Part shown: positions 1 to 12,502 of the stretch, piece by piece
How positions within the stretch are numbered: position 1 is the stretch's first letter
How the letters are laid out: each line of letters begins with the position of its first letter
NCBI GenBank assembly: GCA_029747015.1
Contig: JAKOGI010000002.1
Span: 2,450,001-2,514,000 of the forward strand
DNA length: 64,000 nt
Direction of reading: 5' to 3'
Origin: Carnegiea gigantea
Lineage: Eukaryota; Streptophyta; Magnoliopsida; Caryophyllales; Cactaceae
Position numbers and translations under genes: made by a program
The notes under the pieces: model-generated
The model's input: the letters and a program-made list of their open reading frames with translations, nothing else
Databases searched by the model: none
What the model was told of the DNA's origin: nothing

Positions 1-729
1 AGACTAGGAGTTTGGCTAATCAAACGCTTATTAGAGAGGAAAACTAAAATAATTACTGTATTGCCTATCCTTCCATTTAGTACTTACATCTATCTTCTTT
101 ACACATAATTCCAGGACTATCTTGACTACATTTCTGGACAAATAAAATTACAAATGGGGTATCAGATCCTAATGAGAACTTCTACAGGGTTTTTATGATG
201 TATAACTGGGAGATCATAGAGTGGACGTTCTTTCGAAGCATAAGATATGTATGGAATAGATATCAACATACTGTAGGAATGACCTCATAAACAACCAGCC
301 TGTTCAGGTGGGGGTTTGCAATATAGTGCATTGGATTACATTGAGATTGTTCTATGGAAATGTGATTTTGTGCCAAGTTGTTGGAGCCATTAAGGTTGAG
401 CCATTAAGGTTGACTAAGTCTAGCATTCAATGTATTAGCACTTGCTTTTTAGTGTTTTCAAAATCACCAGAATCTGCTATAAATCACCTTCAGGAAAACT
501 AACACCAAAATGTTTCCAAGAAGTACATAATTCATGCCCTTATCTTGCTCACTACAATGCAACCTGGATTCATGTTTATTGAAATCCTGGTTGAAGAACT
601 GCTCGAATGAACAATATTTTGACTTTATACGTTCATGAAATTCCTTGTTTTAAGTATCCCACGGCCATGGTTCCCAAATTAAATGAAATAAAACCGGCAC
701 ACACCCTCCCTGTGTAGCGGGCCTCATTT

Positions 730-933
730 CTAACACACATATTCACGGAATAAAGAAGAAAATTTCCATTTATGAATCAAATCGAAAACCCTAGCCAACA
801 TCTTTAAATCTGAGACCGCCATAACAGGCAAACAAAGAACTTCAGTGGACTTAATCCTTGCTAAGTCTTGGAGAGTACGAATGCAATTGCACACCTCAAT
901 CAAGGTAGGTTTTGGGACAGCTCTATGTACCAT
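730..933 (-). CDS. Small conserved ORF in MADS intron 1 (copy A), TFIIS-N-like helical sequence
   Basis: A 67-residue ORF lies about 160 bp into intron 1, in the same sense as the MADS exon. The copy B equivalent (46784-46987) differs by one residue (E to K). The stretch ending [15 protein letters not shown] resembles the last helix of TFIIS N-terminal/LW domains (LAxxLIxxWK), which is a weak match. A possible splice acceptor (CCTAG before GAAGTAC) lies just upstream and keeps the frame open through the Met. It could be a captured exon, an alternative MADS exon or a gene fragment. I do not recognise a specific gene. Confidence 0.4.
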   Translation of the reverse strand: MVHRAVPKPTLIEVCNCIRTLQDLARIKSTEVLCLPVMAVSDLKMLARVFDLIHKWKFSSLFREYVC

Positions 934-1091
934 TCGGTGTACTTCCTAGGATTTCAACCTAGTAACAAGCTCCCACTTGAGGACGAGTATCAGAACTCCC
1001 ATTTCAAGCACTGAAAGTCAAAATTCATGGGAAAAAAAAGGTAAACCCGTGTATAGCGACTGCATATGAGAGAAAGAAGAGAGAGAGAGAC

Positions 1092-1273
1092 CTGGAGCTG
1101 CAGTACTCAAAGAGCTTCCCAGTGGAAGAGAAGACAATAAGCCCAATTTCAGCATCACACAGAGTTGAGAGCTCCTGAGCTTTCTTGATTAACCCTCTTC
1201 TTCTCTTTGAAAAAGTCACCTGCCTTGCCGTTACATTGTCAATCTTCTTGATCTGGATTCTCTGCCTTACCAT
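1092..1273 (-). CDS. MADS-box first exon, StMADS11/SVP clade, paralogue A
   Basis: This exon encodes an intact MADS DNA-binding/dimerisation domain starting [13 protein letters not shown], with the invariant core [16 protein letters not shown] and the domain end [11 protein letters not shown]. The exon is 182 nt from the ATG at 1273 to a GT donor at 1091-1090, the same length and phase (2) as exon 1 of the complete paralogue at 47150-47331. The two exons differ by one amino acid (V14 here, A14 in the other) and one visible silent change. Family members are nuclear CArG-box-binding transcription factors acting in flowering and meristem control. No exon 2 was found between 1 and 1091, so the rest is left of the window or lost. 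It cannot use the exons at 16.7-20.9 kb, which lie upstream of it. Confidence 0.9.
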
Positions 1274-3482
1274 TTCCCGCTGTATAAATGAACCCAGAAA
1301 ACCCAGAAGTTAGAAACTCAAATTTAGCCCATAACCAGCGTGAATCAGCAACAAAGTGCATGAGTTTCCTACTTTTCTTCACTCAAAGCAGATCTAAAAG
1401 CTTGATATTTTATGATAAAAGTTTGAAACTTTATGATGCAGCAAACAAGGATGAAGAAGCACAACCTTATTATATGATCAATTATTAATCTTCCCAAGTT
1501 TAAGGAATTTGAGGTGAGGAGAATATTGGGGGTTTCTTTTTTGTGTGGAGGGCGGGGGGGGTTGGGCATAGCAGAAGATGAAGTTTGCAAAAGAGGAAGT
1601 AAACGAATAATTTAACGGAAGAACTAAATGGCCAAAATAAGCAATGAAATTGTTGCTCCAAATAGGGTGAGAAAGAACAACAGTAGACCAGCCGTAGATG
1701 GAAACATAAGAGCATATGCAATGGTGATATATAATTTTAAATTATATGAAATTCACATCTTTCATATTATCTTATAAGCTAATTTTTTTACTACGTTTTA
1801 GGGATTACTAACTTGAATCACTAAATAAAATAATATTTTATAGACTCTATTACTATCATATAATTGAATTTTAGACTTTTAAAGACTTAATTGGCAAAAA
1901 AAAGAGGGAAAATGTGTAGGGGGCAGATCACGGCCGTAAGTTGGACCGTGAGACGAGCAAAGTAGATCACTAATGCATGGTATTGCTTAGACTGTGAGTT
2001 AAATTTTTAGCTCGCGAACCTTACATTGTAGATGCTCCTAGAATGATAATAGAGACGAGAGAGATTGGAACATGTGTCAAAGAAAAACGGAAAAAATAAA
2101 AGAAAAGAAAAGAAAGGGAAAATAACTTCAGGTAAATATAATAAAGAAAAAAGGAAAGAGAAAATGTATTAGACAGCGATTGGAGACTCAGAATGGGAGT
2201 GAGTGGGATTCCCACTAACACAAATTACTACCTCTCCGTTGTCGGTTACCGAGAGCGGTTTGAGATTTCACCGACACCGTAGGCGGACTCTCCAATCGTC
2301 AGAAGAGAGAGAAAACCCAAACCCCAGCAAAAACGCAGGCCTCTTTTAAAATTTTTTATTTTATAAAAAAAGGGGGGGCCCTTTCACAAAAAGGAGATTT
2401 CAAATATAGTCAGGCCCTTCTTCAATTTTTCTTTTCTGGTCATTATCGTTTACAAAAAATGGCAGATTTTTTAAAAGGAAATTGTGGTGAATCATGATGA
2501 TTCGTACAAATGGCCTCACTGGACTGCAATGAGCGGACCGGTTTTGGCGCCGAACTGTACGAACACCCGAAACGTATTAATGTGAAACTGTACGCCCCCC
2601 CTTTTTTCAATATTCATTTTCAAATTCGCCACTACATTTCTATAGGAATGGATAGATTCTGGCTAGAAAATCAACCATATGGATTGCGAGTAATTAGACA
2701 CGTGCTCATCTTGTGGATTCGCACGCCGAGAGCAAATATGCTGGTTAGGGCATCTATACAGATTTACCTCTAAACTTTATGCAATTTAGTCGCCTCTTGA
2801 TTTTAATTAGGTATCTGTTTTACACTATTAATGTTGATAATTAATATTTAATATTTAATTTTGTATACAGTTGATGCAGTTTATATTTCTAGAAGTGATC
2901 ATGTTTAGAGGTAGAGGGAATGTGAAATACTTGTGATCTGTAGGAGGTCGGAAATGTATTCGATAACATTAGTTGTTTTAACAGTGGTTAGTAAAGGGTG
3001 ACAATTTCACACATATTCAAAAAAAGCTATAAAAATCTAAAATATATAGATGATAGATGATGGTTTGACGGAATGAGTTGGAAGCAGGTGATGCTCCATC
3101 CTATTCATCATCTGATCCATCATCCGCTCAATCATCCACTTGTTTATCCCCTATTTATAATTTTTTTTTATTATTGTTGTTCTTTAAATTTTACCAATTT
3201 CTTGACTAATTATATCATTAATTTTATAGTTTTCATCAAAATTAATATGATAAATATGGTATTTATTCATTTCTTACACCTAAAATATCTTTTTTATACT
3301 TTTCAAAAGACAAAGCTTATCTGTTCTCATAAATTTGCTAATATATAACACCTAAATTTTCGTCACCTGTTTATAACTCGATCCACCTGTTTTCACACAC
3401 GGATAATAGATAGATGGATTGTATTGGATTCTTGCGGACAATTGATGAATTGGATGACGATCATGAAAACGGGTGATGGAGG
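1274..3482 (-). promoter_or_regulatory. 5' flank of MADS paralogue A
   Basis: This is the putative promoter and 5'UTR region, homologous to 47332-49142. It holds a G-run at 1551-1561 and a 328-bp MITE at 1710-2037. No convincing TATA box or coding exon was found. ORFs here are short and not conserved between copies. Confidence 0.5.
1710..2037. mobile_element. MITE with GAGCAT...CAATG termini
   Basis: This 328-bp insertion is present in copy A and absent from the matching place in copy B (after 47760). Its ends are inverted repeats: GAGCATATGCAATG on the left and the complement of GAGCATCTACAATG on the right. It has no coding capacity. The target-site duplication is not clear, so the superfamily is not assigned. 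Confidence 0.75.
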
Positions 3483-4057
3483 CAGCTCACTACAAAAAAA
3501 GGGGCTTTTACCAACAGACATCTAGTAACATTAAATTTTTTCTGTTGGTAAACGTAAGTATTTGCAACGGAAATGACTATTTGTTGGTATTAAATTCTTG
3601 AGTTCAAAAGAAAAAGAGGAGTCTTAATATTTGTACAGCAACAACACTACCACCTCCCCACGTGGGTCCTGCTTTCGTGGGGTTTGGAGAGATTCAGTTG
3701 TAAGCAACCTTACCTCTACCGATATTTCTACCCGTAGAAAGGCTAATTCCAAAAGACTGGAGTCTTAATGTTTGTAACAGATAAAATAGATCTGCTGGTA
3801 TAAGTTAATGTAACATTAACAATCCAATCATCTGACGGTATTATAGTTACATTACCAATATTTTTTTAAATGGATAAAATTTTTGTTTGTATCACTTAGG
3901 CACTACTTACTACTCAACGCGGCATGAATTGAACAAACATAAAGTTTTGAGGTATATATGCTCCGTCCAGCCCCAAAAGGAAGTTAAAGAAAAAAAAGGC
4001 CAAATTCAGACTTGTGCTCACTCCCTAGGAAGAATGACGCTCTGCCCTAATCGGAAG

Positions 4058-4513
4058 CTTTCTTCTTCGCATCTCAATATCTGAAGCTTTCTTCTTCGCA
4101 TCTCAAGCATTGCTCCTCTCTCAATTCAGATTGTTCTGTAAAATTCGCTACTGCAACTCCTCTATAATCTCTCAATTAGCAGTTGTCTTGCGAATTTCAT
4201 AGGTAATTGCCTTTCAACTTTTCAATCTTATTCGTGTCTGCAATATTCATTGTAAATCTCATTCGTCTCTCTCAAATAGAAATGAAGGTTTTGGCGTTTC
4301 ATTTGTCTTCTTGAACTGGTATTCTGTCCCTGTGATAGCACCCCATTTTAGCGCCGTCGGTTAGAAGGCTAGGGTTTGGTGCTGCAAACTGAAAGCGAAG
4401 AGGAAGAACATAAATGAGTGTTTCAGCCTTGGGGTATGACCAAGTATACGCTGCTGCCATAATCCTTGCTTGTGGGATTGTCAGTGGGTTTGAAATTTGA
4501 TAATTTTTGAATG
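4058..4513 (+). other. Possible transcribed leader inside the CACTA element
   Basis: A tandem pair of about 24 bp (units near 4058 and 4082) is followed by a GT donor near 4201 and a pyrimidine-rich acceptor near 4350. Then comes a short ORF starting at 4414 (MSVSALGYDQVYAAA...) that ends after about 28 residues and has a hydrophobic run. It looks like a 5'UTR plus first exon, either of the element's own transcript or of captured host DNA. No product is recognised. Confidence 0.25.
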
Positions 4514-5966
4514 CGAAAGTTTTGTTCTGAATTCCCCCAGGTTATTTGATTATGCATATAATTATGTTACTTCTCATATGGGTTCTGCTTCACTCTTGGT
4601 TTGAAGTATTCTTTGCTATCTCTTTCAGCCATTAGTCAATTCCGCCTTACGTTTTGGGCATGTATGTTCTCATTGTCCTGTACGTTTGAGCTCATTTCCT
4701 TCGTTATCGTTGAGCATTAGATGTCATATTTGAGTGGTGGGCTTGTGATTCGAGCTGTGTGTTTTGAATTGAACTTGCTAGAACATCGTGTCAGGATCAG
4801 ATGGAGCACTTTCTATATGGCATACATCTTTCTCTATATCCCCCATGATATTATATGGATCCTGCTGAATTGCTTACTGTAGCATATTGAACCCCTCTCT
4901 AGCACCAATATCTTCGGTGCACCTAAACTTGGCACATTAATAGGCTTTATCTCCACATCTAACATAATCACGTCTTCCCCAGCAGCAAATTAGCTTGTTT
5001 GTTATAAGTTCTGTTACATTTTCCCAGCAGTAGCAGCATATTAGAAGTTAAATGTGAGCGAGCCCAAGGTAACTTCAATGCTTTTCGATCCCTTCTCTTC
5101 CCTGTTAATCATTCAGTGCTTAACACTTATAAACTGCTTAATGCTTAAAAAATTCAATAGGTTTTGGATTAGTTTATATCTGATTGATTGATTAGTCCAA
5201 TTTCTTTTGCACCTTAGTAGATGAAGTGGTTTATGTAGTACATCAGATATGGATATTAACTTTGTCATAAAAAGCTATATGTGTGTTTCAAGGACATGAC
5301 TGAATATTTGTAATGAATGGTGTTAAAATAAAGCTGGTACTACGTATGAGAATATTAGCAGAAGCTTCAAACGTAAATACATATCTATGCAGTTGAATTG
5401 TATTTTGGCAATCAAGATTTTGTTATAGAACTCACCTAAAGAAATGATATAGCTAAGTCTCTAAATAATGCATGAGGGTTTTTATACTGCAAACTATTCG
5501 TACTCTTCTAAAATCTGACTTGTAGACTCTTTATTTCAAGTAAACTAATTTGGTCATGTTAGATCATTAGAATTTTCGGCAACTTCTTGAGTCAATTGTA
5601 TATCTTGTTGATGTAGATAAACAATAACTTGATCATTTGTGCCGGCAGTAAGTTGGGTCATTGACCATTATTTGGACAATTAATCTATATTCACTTTTGA
5701 AAACTCATTACGTAACATATTGGAGACCTCAGGTTTTTTTTGACCCTTTTATCTTATGAGTTTGAACTCCATTTTCCTTTCTACCCTCAATTTTATAACT
5801 GACATAATTAATGTTTCTGTTTACGCTGAGTAATCTTTGAGTTCATTGGGTACAATACAAGCTGCCCACTTTCTAAGTGTGTTCCTTTGTTATTCATTAT
5901 TTCTATGTTTCTTTTATATTTCTTTACATTGAATTGTTAAGTTCTGAACTCGTATTAGTTTTGTAG

Positions 5967-6103
5967 GGGATATTGAAGGATCTTCTTACTTCATGGAGGA
6001 TGACGATGTTCATGCTAGTGTAAATGATCATGAATATGAAGAGGAGGGTCTCAGGAAAATGAAGACAGTAAATAACATTATGAGTACCCTTGGAATCAAA
6101 TAG
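5967..6103 (+). pseudogene. Duplicated acidic terminal exon in CACTA element
   Basis: A segment after a TTTTGTAG acceptor is similar at its start (ATATTGAAGGATCTTCTTAC) to the terminal exon at 11613-11735. One frame gives an acidic tail with MEDDDVHASV and ends at TAG 6101-6103. The frame matching the other copy is interrupted. It is probably a decayed second copy of the TnpA-like 3' exon. Confidence 0.4.
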
Positions 6104-6197
6104 GGATAGGGGGTAGAAGAGGTGGGAAAACAGGAAAATAAAACAAAGGCTACACTTATATATTATTTTTTTAAAAAAATTTATTTCTCTACTTTTG

Positions 6198-7045
6198 AGA
6201 CTCAAAACGTTGAACTATGTTGCTTTCTATGTTTTTGCTTCCTTGGAGAGATTCTCTCCACTCTCTTTCAAGTCAAAGGAGATGGGAGAGAAAGCACATG
6301 TAATGTTATTTTTCTAGATATGGAGGGAGAACATAGGACAAAGCCAACCAACTTCTTTCATTTTATATAAAAAGAAGCAGAGTTACTCATACTTGAAGCC
6401 AAGCTGAAAGGGGTCAGAGCCTCAGATTAGGGCAACCAACCTCCCTCACCCTGCTTCTCATCGTGATGACTGCATGTACATAGTGTGTATGCATTTTGAA
6501 CTTCTTTAACAGGCTGTGCAACACTATCTTCTCTGGTTTTCCTCTTGGAAATTTGCTGAGAAATGGGTGCTGTGTTGAGTTATGGACATGTTTTACTGCA
6601 AGAAGCATTGATACATGCAGCTTCTTTATTTAGAATAAATTGAAAAAAAGAGGAGATGTTATTTCACAAAGCTGGCCTTCTATTATGAGAATCTGAACGC
6701 TGTCCGAAAATCTTTTTTGGCTTCATGTCATGGTCAGGTCTCTTGTGATGGTGTATAATTTGAGACTCAAAATGTTGAACTGTGTTGCTCTCTCTGTTTT
6801 TGCTTCCTTGGAGAGCTGAAATGGGATCAGAGCCTCAGACCAGGGCAACCAACCTCCCTCACCCTGCTTTTCATCCTGATGACTGCATCTGCATAGTGTG
6901 TATGCATTTTGAACATCTTTAGCAGCTGTGCATCAGTGTCTTCTCTGGTTTTCCTTCTGGAAATTTGCTGAGAAATGGGTGCTGTGTTGATTTATGGACA
7001 TGTTTTACTGCAGGAAGCATTGATACATGCAACTTCTTTATTTAG
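6198..7045 (+). repeat. Imperfect tandem duplication inside the CACTA element
   Basis: Unit 1 (about 6198-6640) and unit 2 (about 6764-7045) share long near-identical stretches, including GCTTCCTTGGAGAG and GAAATGGGTGCTGTGTTGA. Unit 1 has about 150 bp of extra sequence (about 6250-6400). No coding frame is preserved in both units. Confidence 0.8.
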
Positions 7046-7393
7046 AATAAAAAGGAAAAAAAAGGGGAGATGCTATGTGCTGGACATTTCTTCGATCGAC
7101 ATGGGAGTTGTCATTATCAATATCAGTCTTTATGCATATGATAGCATTCTAGGGTGTTATATATCTTGAAACTAGAGATGAATGATTGAGGTTGAGTTTT
7201 ACAAAACACTATACTTAAAGTGTATGCTTACATAAATTCAATATTTACTTTATTGTCATCTTCTTACTATCGTTTCCTAATAATCAAGTCCTCCATAAAA
7301 AACTGCCTCTGTGTCAACCACTATGGGTTCAAATGCTTTAATTGCACCAGGAGAAAGCAATGTGCCATTACATAAGGACCCTCAATGTCGTAC

Positions 7394-9621
7394 TGTAATA
7401 GCCCAAACCTAATACACATTCTAATGACCCCAATTTATTTTAATTACAAATAAATCAAGTTGGGCACCGCATTGCCGCTTAACATTTTTAAATGTGGTTG
7501 TATATTTGTATTTGTGCAGTGCAGGTTGAAACGACGATGTGGCCTCAAACAAGGCAATACTAAACCCCTTAATAATCTTCCAAATAAATATTTATTTGAA
7601 TAATCACCGGTCTGAAGCGTACTAGCAAGAAAAAAGTAACGTCTGCATAAAAATTTAGTTATAATAAGAATAACAAGAATACTACTACTACTACTAATAA
7701 TAATGATAATAATAATAATAGTACTACTAATAACAATAATAATACTAATAAGAAGAAGAAGAAGAAGAAGAAGAATTCACTAAAAAAAAAAACCCAAACC
7801 GACATAATCAAAACAAAAATCAACACAAATTAATTTTACCCCAAAAACCTCAAACTCTCATCCTCTCCCTCTGCCTCCCAGTACCCTGATGCCCCCCACT
7901 CTCCTCCTCTGTTTTGCTCGCTGGAAAAGAACCGGCCTCCGGTCGTCTGCTGCCGCCGACCCTGCCGGCCGAGGCAGCCCAACCACCGTTGCCCCTGCCC
8001 CGTCCGTTCGAGCCCCATCGAACTGTGCAGCCCCTTGTTCTGCCGCGCAAGCTCGGCCCCTGTAGCCGTCAATTGTGTCGTCCACCGCCCCCACCGAGGT
8101 CTCGCCGGTCACCCGTGAGCCGCCCACGGCCACCAATCACCACCATCACCCTTCACTTCTCCTTGCTCAAGCTTCAAAGCCAAGTTGGAAGGTGAAACCC
8201 TACACTTAATTTAGTTGATTTCTTGGGTTGTTTGAGATTGAAATTTTTGATTTAGTGATGTTTTAGTGAAGTAATTAGCATTGTTATGAAATTTTGAAAG
8301 GGTTGTGGACATTGGGATTGGATTGTTGTTTGAGGCAAATTGGCAGTGAGAGAGTGGAAGTTGAAGTTTATGTGAATGTTAGCTTATTTATAATAATTCG
8401 CTGAATTCGTAAATCAATTCTGTTGAATGTTTACGTGAAAGGTTCAAGTGGTTGCTATTTGATTTTATTGTGTAATTATAGTTGGGTTGGATGATTTTTG
8501 GATTATTGACATGGTTTGAGTGAATTATTGCGAGTTGGATAAATTGTAGTTGGCTAGATGTATGCATTGACGCAATATGATTAAGGGCATAGTATGCTTG
8601 ACATAAGTGGTTTGTGCAAAGTTTACACCATCCATAAACTGAGGTCATTAGGTTATTGAGTTTATGCGAGTTGTTGGGATTGAAAGTGGTTTGGCTATGT
8701 TGTAGATTGTGGCCGACTGTGATCGAGCCATTGAAACTGTGGGTGGTAAGTAGCGCTGATTAGGATACCATGGGGTTGGTGGGGAGCACAACTTGGCTAG
8801 TTTAGTTTCGAATGAGCCGTTGGTTGCCCATAAATGCAAGCCTAATGTTTATTTAATGAAATTACGTAAACTGAATGAGAATCGTTCATTAATGTGATAA
8901 AATTATTAGCTACGCTTCCTAAATGGTATATGAATATTAGCGGTGATGAGTGGAATGACAGAGACATTAACGCGATAGGTATTACCCTTTCACGAAGCAA
9001 GTTACGCATCCCTTCCTATATATATATTTACACGTAAGTAAACAAACGATTTAACAACTTGAAGTTAATTCGAAGACTTGAATAAGTATAAACCTCTACA
9101 ATAAGGATAACAACATCGATAATAATAACACAAATCAACACATCGATAATGAGAGCAGTGTACAAGGGCATTAATGTAAAACGCACATTAAGTTGAAAGA
9201 ATTTAATGCACTCCAAAACCTCTCACTAACTAAGAAAATGACATATTGAAGCAGAAGTGAGGCCACATCGGTCGCTTCAGGCTGCCACAAACAAGTTTCA
9301 CTCAAGCTGGAGAGAGGCTTTCCAAATACCAGGTACGTACACTGCCTGTACTCTTCGAAAACTCACGTATTTCTCAACAATAAAAATTAATATAAGATTA
9401 ATTCAATGAAACAAGTTTCATAGTGTTTTGTCGTATAAACAAGTGACCCCGCCCAATGACCAAGCATTAGGGCTTATGTCCATCAATATACCCGCGCGCG
9501 GTGTCAACTCCAGCTTCTTGATCGACCTGAGGGGTGAGCACCCAAAGTATGATCGTTTCAAGATGTACATCGACCAAGGGATTCACTTTTAAATAATAAT
9601 CAGCAAATTATCTTATTTATG

Positions 9622-9654
<33 letters not shown>

Positions 9655-10198
9655 GCTTGCAAAGTCAAGTATTTTGAAATGCAGGCGCCCAACTCTTTAT
9701 ATATCATGTTTATTTCACTGCATGGGAATGTATGTGCTGAGTTTCGACTCATTATTCGAATGTTTTATATTTTTGGTTTTAGGAAAGGGATCAGTGAACA
9801 GCCCATTCTCTGGAAAACCCGAGGGTAGTACGAAGTGAAAGAGATATCGAAGTTCTTTTGCGGGGGAATTGCTAGACACGAGGTCACAGTGATCCTTAAG
9901 CCTGGCATCCCAAGAACCAGTTAGCCGTGTATTATTTTGGACCTTGTGATATTAATAAGCAATACTGTACCAATGAATGTATCAAATATTTTAGATTGTA
10001 TAAGTGGTTGCATGCGTGTTTCTTTTCAAAGTATACAGATGCGGTTTAGTAAGTACAGGGTTACAGGTAGACCCAAAAGCCTTGTTCCGTTACGGAACGG
10101 CGGTAACGCTCCCAATTCAAGAAAAACTTCCGCTGTTGAGAAATAGTGTTTCAGTAATGACATTAGTCTAATCAATCATTTAGGATTGGGGCGTTACA
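7394..10198 (+). mobile_element. Probable solo LTR of a large Ty3-like retrotransposon nested in CACTA
   Basis: The 2.8-kb segment begins TGTAATAGCCCAAACCTAA and ends with the complement of TGTAACGCCCCAATCCTAA, the extended TG...CA inverted termini of many plant Ty3/gypsy LTRs. The 5-bp flanks are CGTAC and CACAC, compatible with a decayed target-site duplication (two transitions). It contains a GC-rich leader-like block (7860-8190) and then AT-rich DNA, but no protein domains. Triplet repeats lie at 7680-7775 and a (CT)n run at 9625-9652. A DNA element with terminal inverted repeats is the alternative. Confidence 0.55.
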
Positions 10199-10307
10199 CA
10201 CACATAAAGATTTTCAACTGGTACATTGTTAGAGAAGTACTAGATTTTCCTTTCTCCTTATACTGTTTTCAATTTTAATTTTTTTTTTGGTGTTCTAACT
10301 ACTGCAA

Positions 10308-10697
10308 GGGGTACGACGTAGTCCAAGGCACAGTATTCAACAATCTAATCAATCTAATGTTAGACCATTAGATTCCCTGTAGAGGAATTTTGAAACAAAT
10401 CATGAGATTTCGTCATTAGAAAATGAAGGTATTTACAATTCTACAAATAGAACACGAGTGCAAGCAACAAAGCAAAAGACAGCTACCGTTCTTAATTGGT
10501 TGTCTCTTACAAGAGATCCCAGAAGACTGCCACTTGATTGTTTTAACTGGAGGAAAATGGAACAAGGGCAACAAGAAAGTCAAGAGAAGATTGAGCGTTT
10601 GGAGAATAAACTTGAATATGTTACCCATTTGGTGAAAGTGCTTTTGAAGCACCAAGTATTCCTATATGAGATATTTTATTATTTATTTCACTACTGA
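10308..10697 (+). pseudogene. TnpA-like (transposase_24-type) coding remnant
   Basis: After a CTGCAAG acceptor, the frame reads through RRSPRHSIQQ, meets one TAG (about 10378-10380), then continues open through KTATVLNWLSLTRDP to a glutamine/glutamate-rich coiled coil (MEQGQQESQEKIERLENKLE) near 10557-10616. A basic Q/S-rich N-terminal part followed by a coiled coil is usual for plant CACTA TnpA proteins, so the assignment comes from context. The internal stop means it is broken unless splicing removes it. Confidence 0.5.
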
Positions 10698-11612
10698 GAT
10701 TTTTGCAGCACTTAATTGTTTATTAAGCTAGTGGCTAGAGTAATGGTCTTTGTCTCAAAAAGTCTTATTTGTGATATGCATGTCTTTTAGTAGGCAATGA
10801 CTTGTGCTATATATTTTATTCATGCGATGTGGATGTTTTTGATAAGCTGGACATATTTCGAAGTGGGGGAACTTTCTTTGGCTGCATACATTTTCTTGAT
10901 GAGCTAGACATAGTGCCCATATATAAAGTTTATATGTGGTATGCTTAAATTTAGATATTCGGCCTTGTATAATTTGGCTTCGAGTTGTATCTTTTATTTC
11001 CTTCATTATTATTGAACTTTAATGTTTGGTATACTTCAGGCGAGTGATTCATAGAGTTATGGACTCTAGTGTGTAGCCGTTGAACTTATTTCGATGTTCT
11101 TTTATACTTCTACTTGATGCAAGAAATTAATGTAAGGCTTTAAGCCTGAAAAATGGTCAATTTTCAGGCGAAATTCTGTCTGTTTCGCCTTAGAATTTAA
11201 GTAGGAATTTAACAAATTATTGATACTACTGTAGTTTTTATAGAGTATACAAAATTATGCATTTTATATCTCAAGTTCTGTAATAAGTGAGTGCAGAGGA
11301 GTTAATTTTACTATCTTGCTGGTAAACTCTTTCAATTTAAGATGGTCTTGTATATTTCATTTCTATTGAAATTAATTTGTTGCGATGCAATTTATTACAT
11401 CTCTGGTCATGAAGGGGTGGGAGGAAAAGAGTGTGATTAGAGGTTTACGTAAAAAGTTAATTTAGTTGGAATATGTGTGATAACCTGTTTATTTTTGTTT
11501 ATTTTTAATTATAAATTTGACATCATGTTATTAACGGAGAATGCCATTAGATGATTATAAATATTCTTTATTACTTCTTCTTAAGATTTATGCTTTTGTG
11601 CTTGTTTAATAG

Positions 11613-11735
11613 AGAATATTGGAGGATGTTCTTTCTTCATTTGAGGATATTGATGATGACAATGAAAATGGTCATGCATTTGAAGGAGAAAATGTCGAAG
11701 AAGTTGATGATCAAGAACAAAATGATGAGTCATAG
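11613..11735 (+). pseudogene. Acidic C-terminal exon of the TnpA-like gene
   Basis: After a TTTAATAG acceptor, the frame ILEDVLSSFEDIDDDNENG runs 39 codons to TAG at 11733-11735 and is very rich in D, E and N. A diverged copy lies at 5967-6103. It is the likely last exon of the gene whose middle is at 10308-10697. Confidence 0.45.
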
Positions 11736-12502
11736 TTTGAGTTCTCTTTTATAGTTAACTTTTGTCATCACTTATCTTTTAGGTAGACCAAGTAATGTTT
11801 TATGAGTTTGCATAGTTTGGACTTTATTTTCAATAGAAGTAATTGTTGGAGTTATATACTTATTTGTTATGAACTTTTAGCGAATGTATAGCATTTTTGA
11901 AAACTTTTAAATAACATTGTACTTTTATTTGAGTTGATTCTTCTATTGTGAATAAATATTGTACCTACAGGTTTGATTTTGTATAGATATATTTGTTGAA
12001 AAAAATAATTCTCACTTGGATGGACTATTGGCAGTAGATGTTTCGAATCATGAGGTGTGTGAAGAAACTGAATTATCAACAGATTGCAACTCGATGGAAA
12101 TTCTTTTTTGACAGTATACAGTACCACCAACAGATCTTCTTGTTGGACAAGATTAAAAAGGTGGGAAAAAGAAAGAATTACCAATAGATATACATCAGTG
12201 AATAATTTATGCCGTCAGTTGATTTAGTACTAACAGAAGCATATGATTTTAACACTTGCCATTACCAACATATCATGTCTCTGTTGGTAACACGATGACA
12301 TTCATCTACGGATTCATTCTGTTGGTATTAAGGAGCAATTGCGATAGATTACAATATCTGTTGGTAAAACTAATACCATCACCCCTTTTTACCAACAGTC
12401 TAGCAACAGAACAATATCTGTTGGCATAAGGTTTTACCAACAGCAAATGTACTTATTGCAACAGAATTATCTATATTGGTAAAAATCACTTTTTTTGTGG
12501 TG

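Larger units (their letters stand above)
1..3482. repeat. Segmental duplication, copy A (proximal part)
   Basis: This stretch aligns almost base for base with 45661-49142 (copy B). It includes a MADS first exon, the start of intron 1 and about 2.2 kb of upstream DNA. The homology resumes after the CACTA insertion at 12503 and stops near 12615-12621. Copy A has a private MITE at 1710-2037. Copy B has a private MITE at 45911-46343. The left end of the duplication is not visible because homology is already present at base 1. Confidence 0.93.
3488..12502. mobile_element. CACTA (En/Spm) transposon, about 9.0 kb, non-autonomous as seen
   Basis: The left end reads CACTACAAAAAAAGGGGC and the right end, reverse-complemented, reads CACCACAAAAAAAGTGATT. 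The element is flanked by a 3-bp CAG duplication (3483-3485 and 12503-12505), with two extra bases (CT) at the left. Copy B carries the empty site around 49143, which fixes the boundaries. Both ends hold many short subterminal repeats of the type ACCAACAG/CTGTTGGTA (for example 3511-3580 and 12115-12480), as expected for CACTA elements bound by TnpA-like proteins. Inside are TnpA-like exon remnants, an internal tandem repeat and a nested LTR-like insertion. No intact TnpD-type transposase was found. Confidence 0.92.

Noticed and set aside
2510..2773. ORF starting MASLDCNERTG in the copy A 5' flank
   Set aside because: The frame is not kept in copies B or D, so it is not a conserved gene.
7836..8195. 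Overlapping proline- or glycine-rich ORFs on both strands
   Set aside because: They arise from a GC-rich, stop-poor block within the LTR-like insertion. Four frames are open at once and none shows a known domain.
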